DNA from: Haloferacaceae archaeon
GTDB lineage: Archaea; Halobacteriota; Halobacteria; Halobacteriales; Haloferacaceae
Assembly: GCA_018609965.1 (NCBI GenBank)
Contig: JAHENP010000079.1
Span: 1 to 5,420, forward strand
Direction: 5' to 3'
Length of the DNA stretch: 5,420 nt
The notes beneath the pieces were generated by a model that searched no databases, had not been told where the DNA came from, and was given only the letters and a program-made list of their open reading frames with translations. Position numbers and translations under genes: made by a program. This document shows positions 5,084 through 5,420 of this stretch, one piece after another; position 1 is the first letter of the stretch; the number at the start of each line of letters is the position of its first letter.

Positions 5084-5420
5084 CGCACACAAGACGTTCG
5101 TCCGTGAAAGCGAGGAGGGGATCACCGACCTGAACAACGCGTTGCTGGACTTGGAGGCCGACCCGGACGATCCGGAGGCGATGGATCTGATCTTCCGGAC
5201 GGCACACACCCTGAAGGGGAACGCGGCCGCGATGGGGTTCGAGCAGTTCTCCGGGCTGGCCCACGCGATGGAGGATCTGTTGGACGAGGTGCGGGACGGG
5301 GAGATCAGGGTGACGACAGAGCTGATGGACATGTTGTTCGAGGCCGTCGACATCCTCGACGCGATGCTCGGCGAGATCGAGGAGACCGGCGACGCGACCG
5401 CCGACACGGCGGGGTTGGAG
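5076..5420 (+). CDS. cheA: Chemotaxis histidine kinase CheA (N-terminal part, continues beyond window)
   Basis: The first 115 residues are visible; the frame stays open to the right edge. They form the histidine phosphotransfer (HPt/P1) domain. The phosphorylated His44 lies in F40-R-T-A-H-T-L-K-G-N-A-A-A-M-G-F, and the later helices include F59-S-G-L-A-H-A-M-E-D-L-L-D and M84-D-M-L-F-E-A-V-D-I-L-D. At the end an acidic, Thr/Ala/Gly-rich linker begins (about 102 onward). Full-length CheA would go on to a CheB/CheY-binding domain, dimerisation, ATPase and CheW-like domains, none of which can be checked here. CheA autophosphorylates under control of transducers and CheW, then passes phosphate to CheB and CheY. 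The ATG overlaps the cheB end by 8 nt and has GGAGG upstream, so the two are almost certainly cotranscribed. Confidence 0.95.
   Translation, partial: MSDAHKTFVRESEEGITDLNNALLDLEADPDDPEAMDLIFRTAHTLKGNAAAMGFEQFSGLAHAMEDLLDEVRDGEIRVTTELMDMLFEAVDILDAMLGEIEETGDATADTAGLE

Noticed and set aside
3925..5407. Minus-strand open frames of 235 and 362 codons over cheB and the start of cheA
   Set aside because: Ser/Thr-rich shadows of clear CheB and CheA coding sequence; no independent evidence.

Overview
The window looks like chromosomal DNA of a haloarchaeon (class Halobacteria). It is very GC-rich, with strongly acidic predicted proteins that are poor in lysine. It also has archaea-only CoA-synthesis enzymes, a Tat-dependent lipoprotein signal, BRE/TATA-like promoters and one apparently leaderless gene. 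I cannot name a genus from the sequence alone.

Left two-thirds (about 1-3075, minus strand). Four genes lie head to tail, transcribed right to left: a small KaiC/Rad55-like 'HTR-like' ATPase (3075-2449), pantoate kinase (2380-1418), 4-phosphopantoate--beta-alanine ligase (1341-586), and a Tat-exported TlpA-like thioredoxin lipoprotein (519 to beyond the left edge). The gaps are 66-76 nt, so they could be one operon. The kinase and ligase are the two consecutive archaeal steps from pantoate to 4'-phosphopantothenate, replacing the bacterial pantothenate synthetase plus pantothenate kinase route.

Middle (3076-3434). This is a 359-nt stretch without a convincing gene. It holds a probable promoter for the ATPase gene and a second, stronger BRE/TATA-like element on the minus strand about 255 nt upstream of that gene.

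Right third (3435-5420): chemotaxis genes. cheW is on the minus strand, and cheB followed by cheA (cut off by the right edge) are on the plus strand, divergent from a short promoter region. CheA and CheW form the receptor-kinase complex with Htr transducers. CheB is the methylesterase that adapts the receptors and is phosphorylated by CheA. No cheY is present in the window.

I found no mobile element, CRISPR array, rRNA or tRNA. No undescribed system is evident. The points most worth a second look are a 24-nt tandem repeat forming an acidic insert in pantoate kinase, a perfect hairpin covering the ligase start codon, an 11-mer with a palindromic core shared by two upstream regions, an unassigned promoter, and ATPase motifs that have lost key residues.
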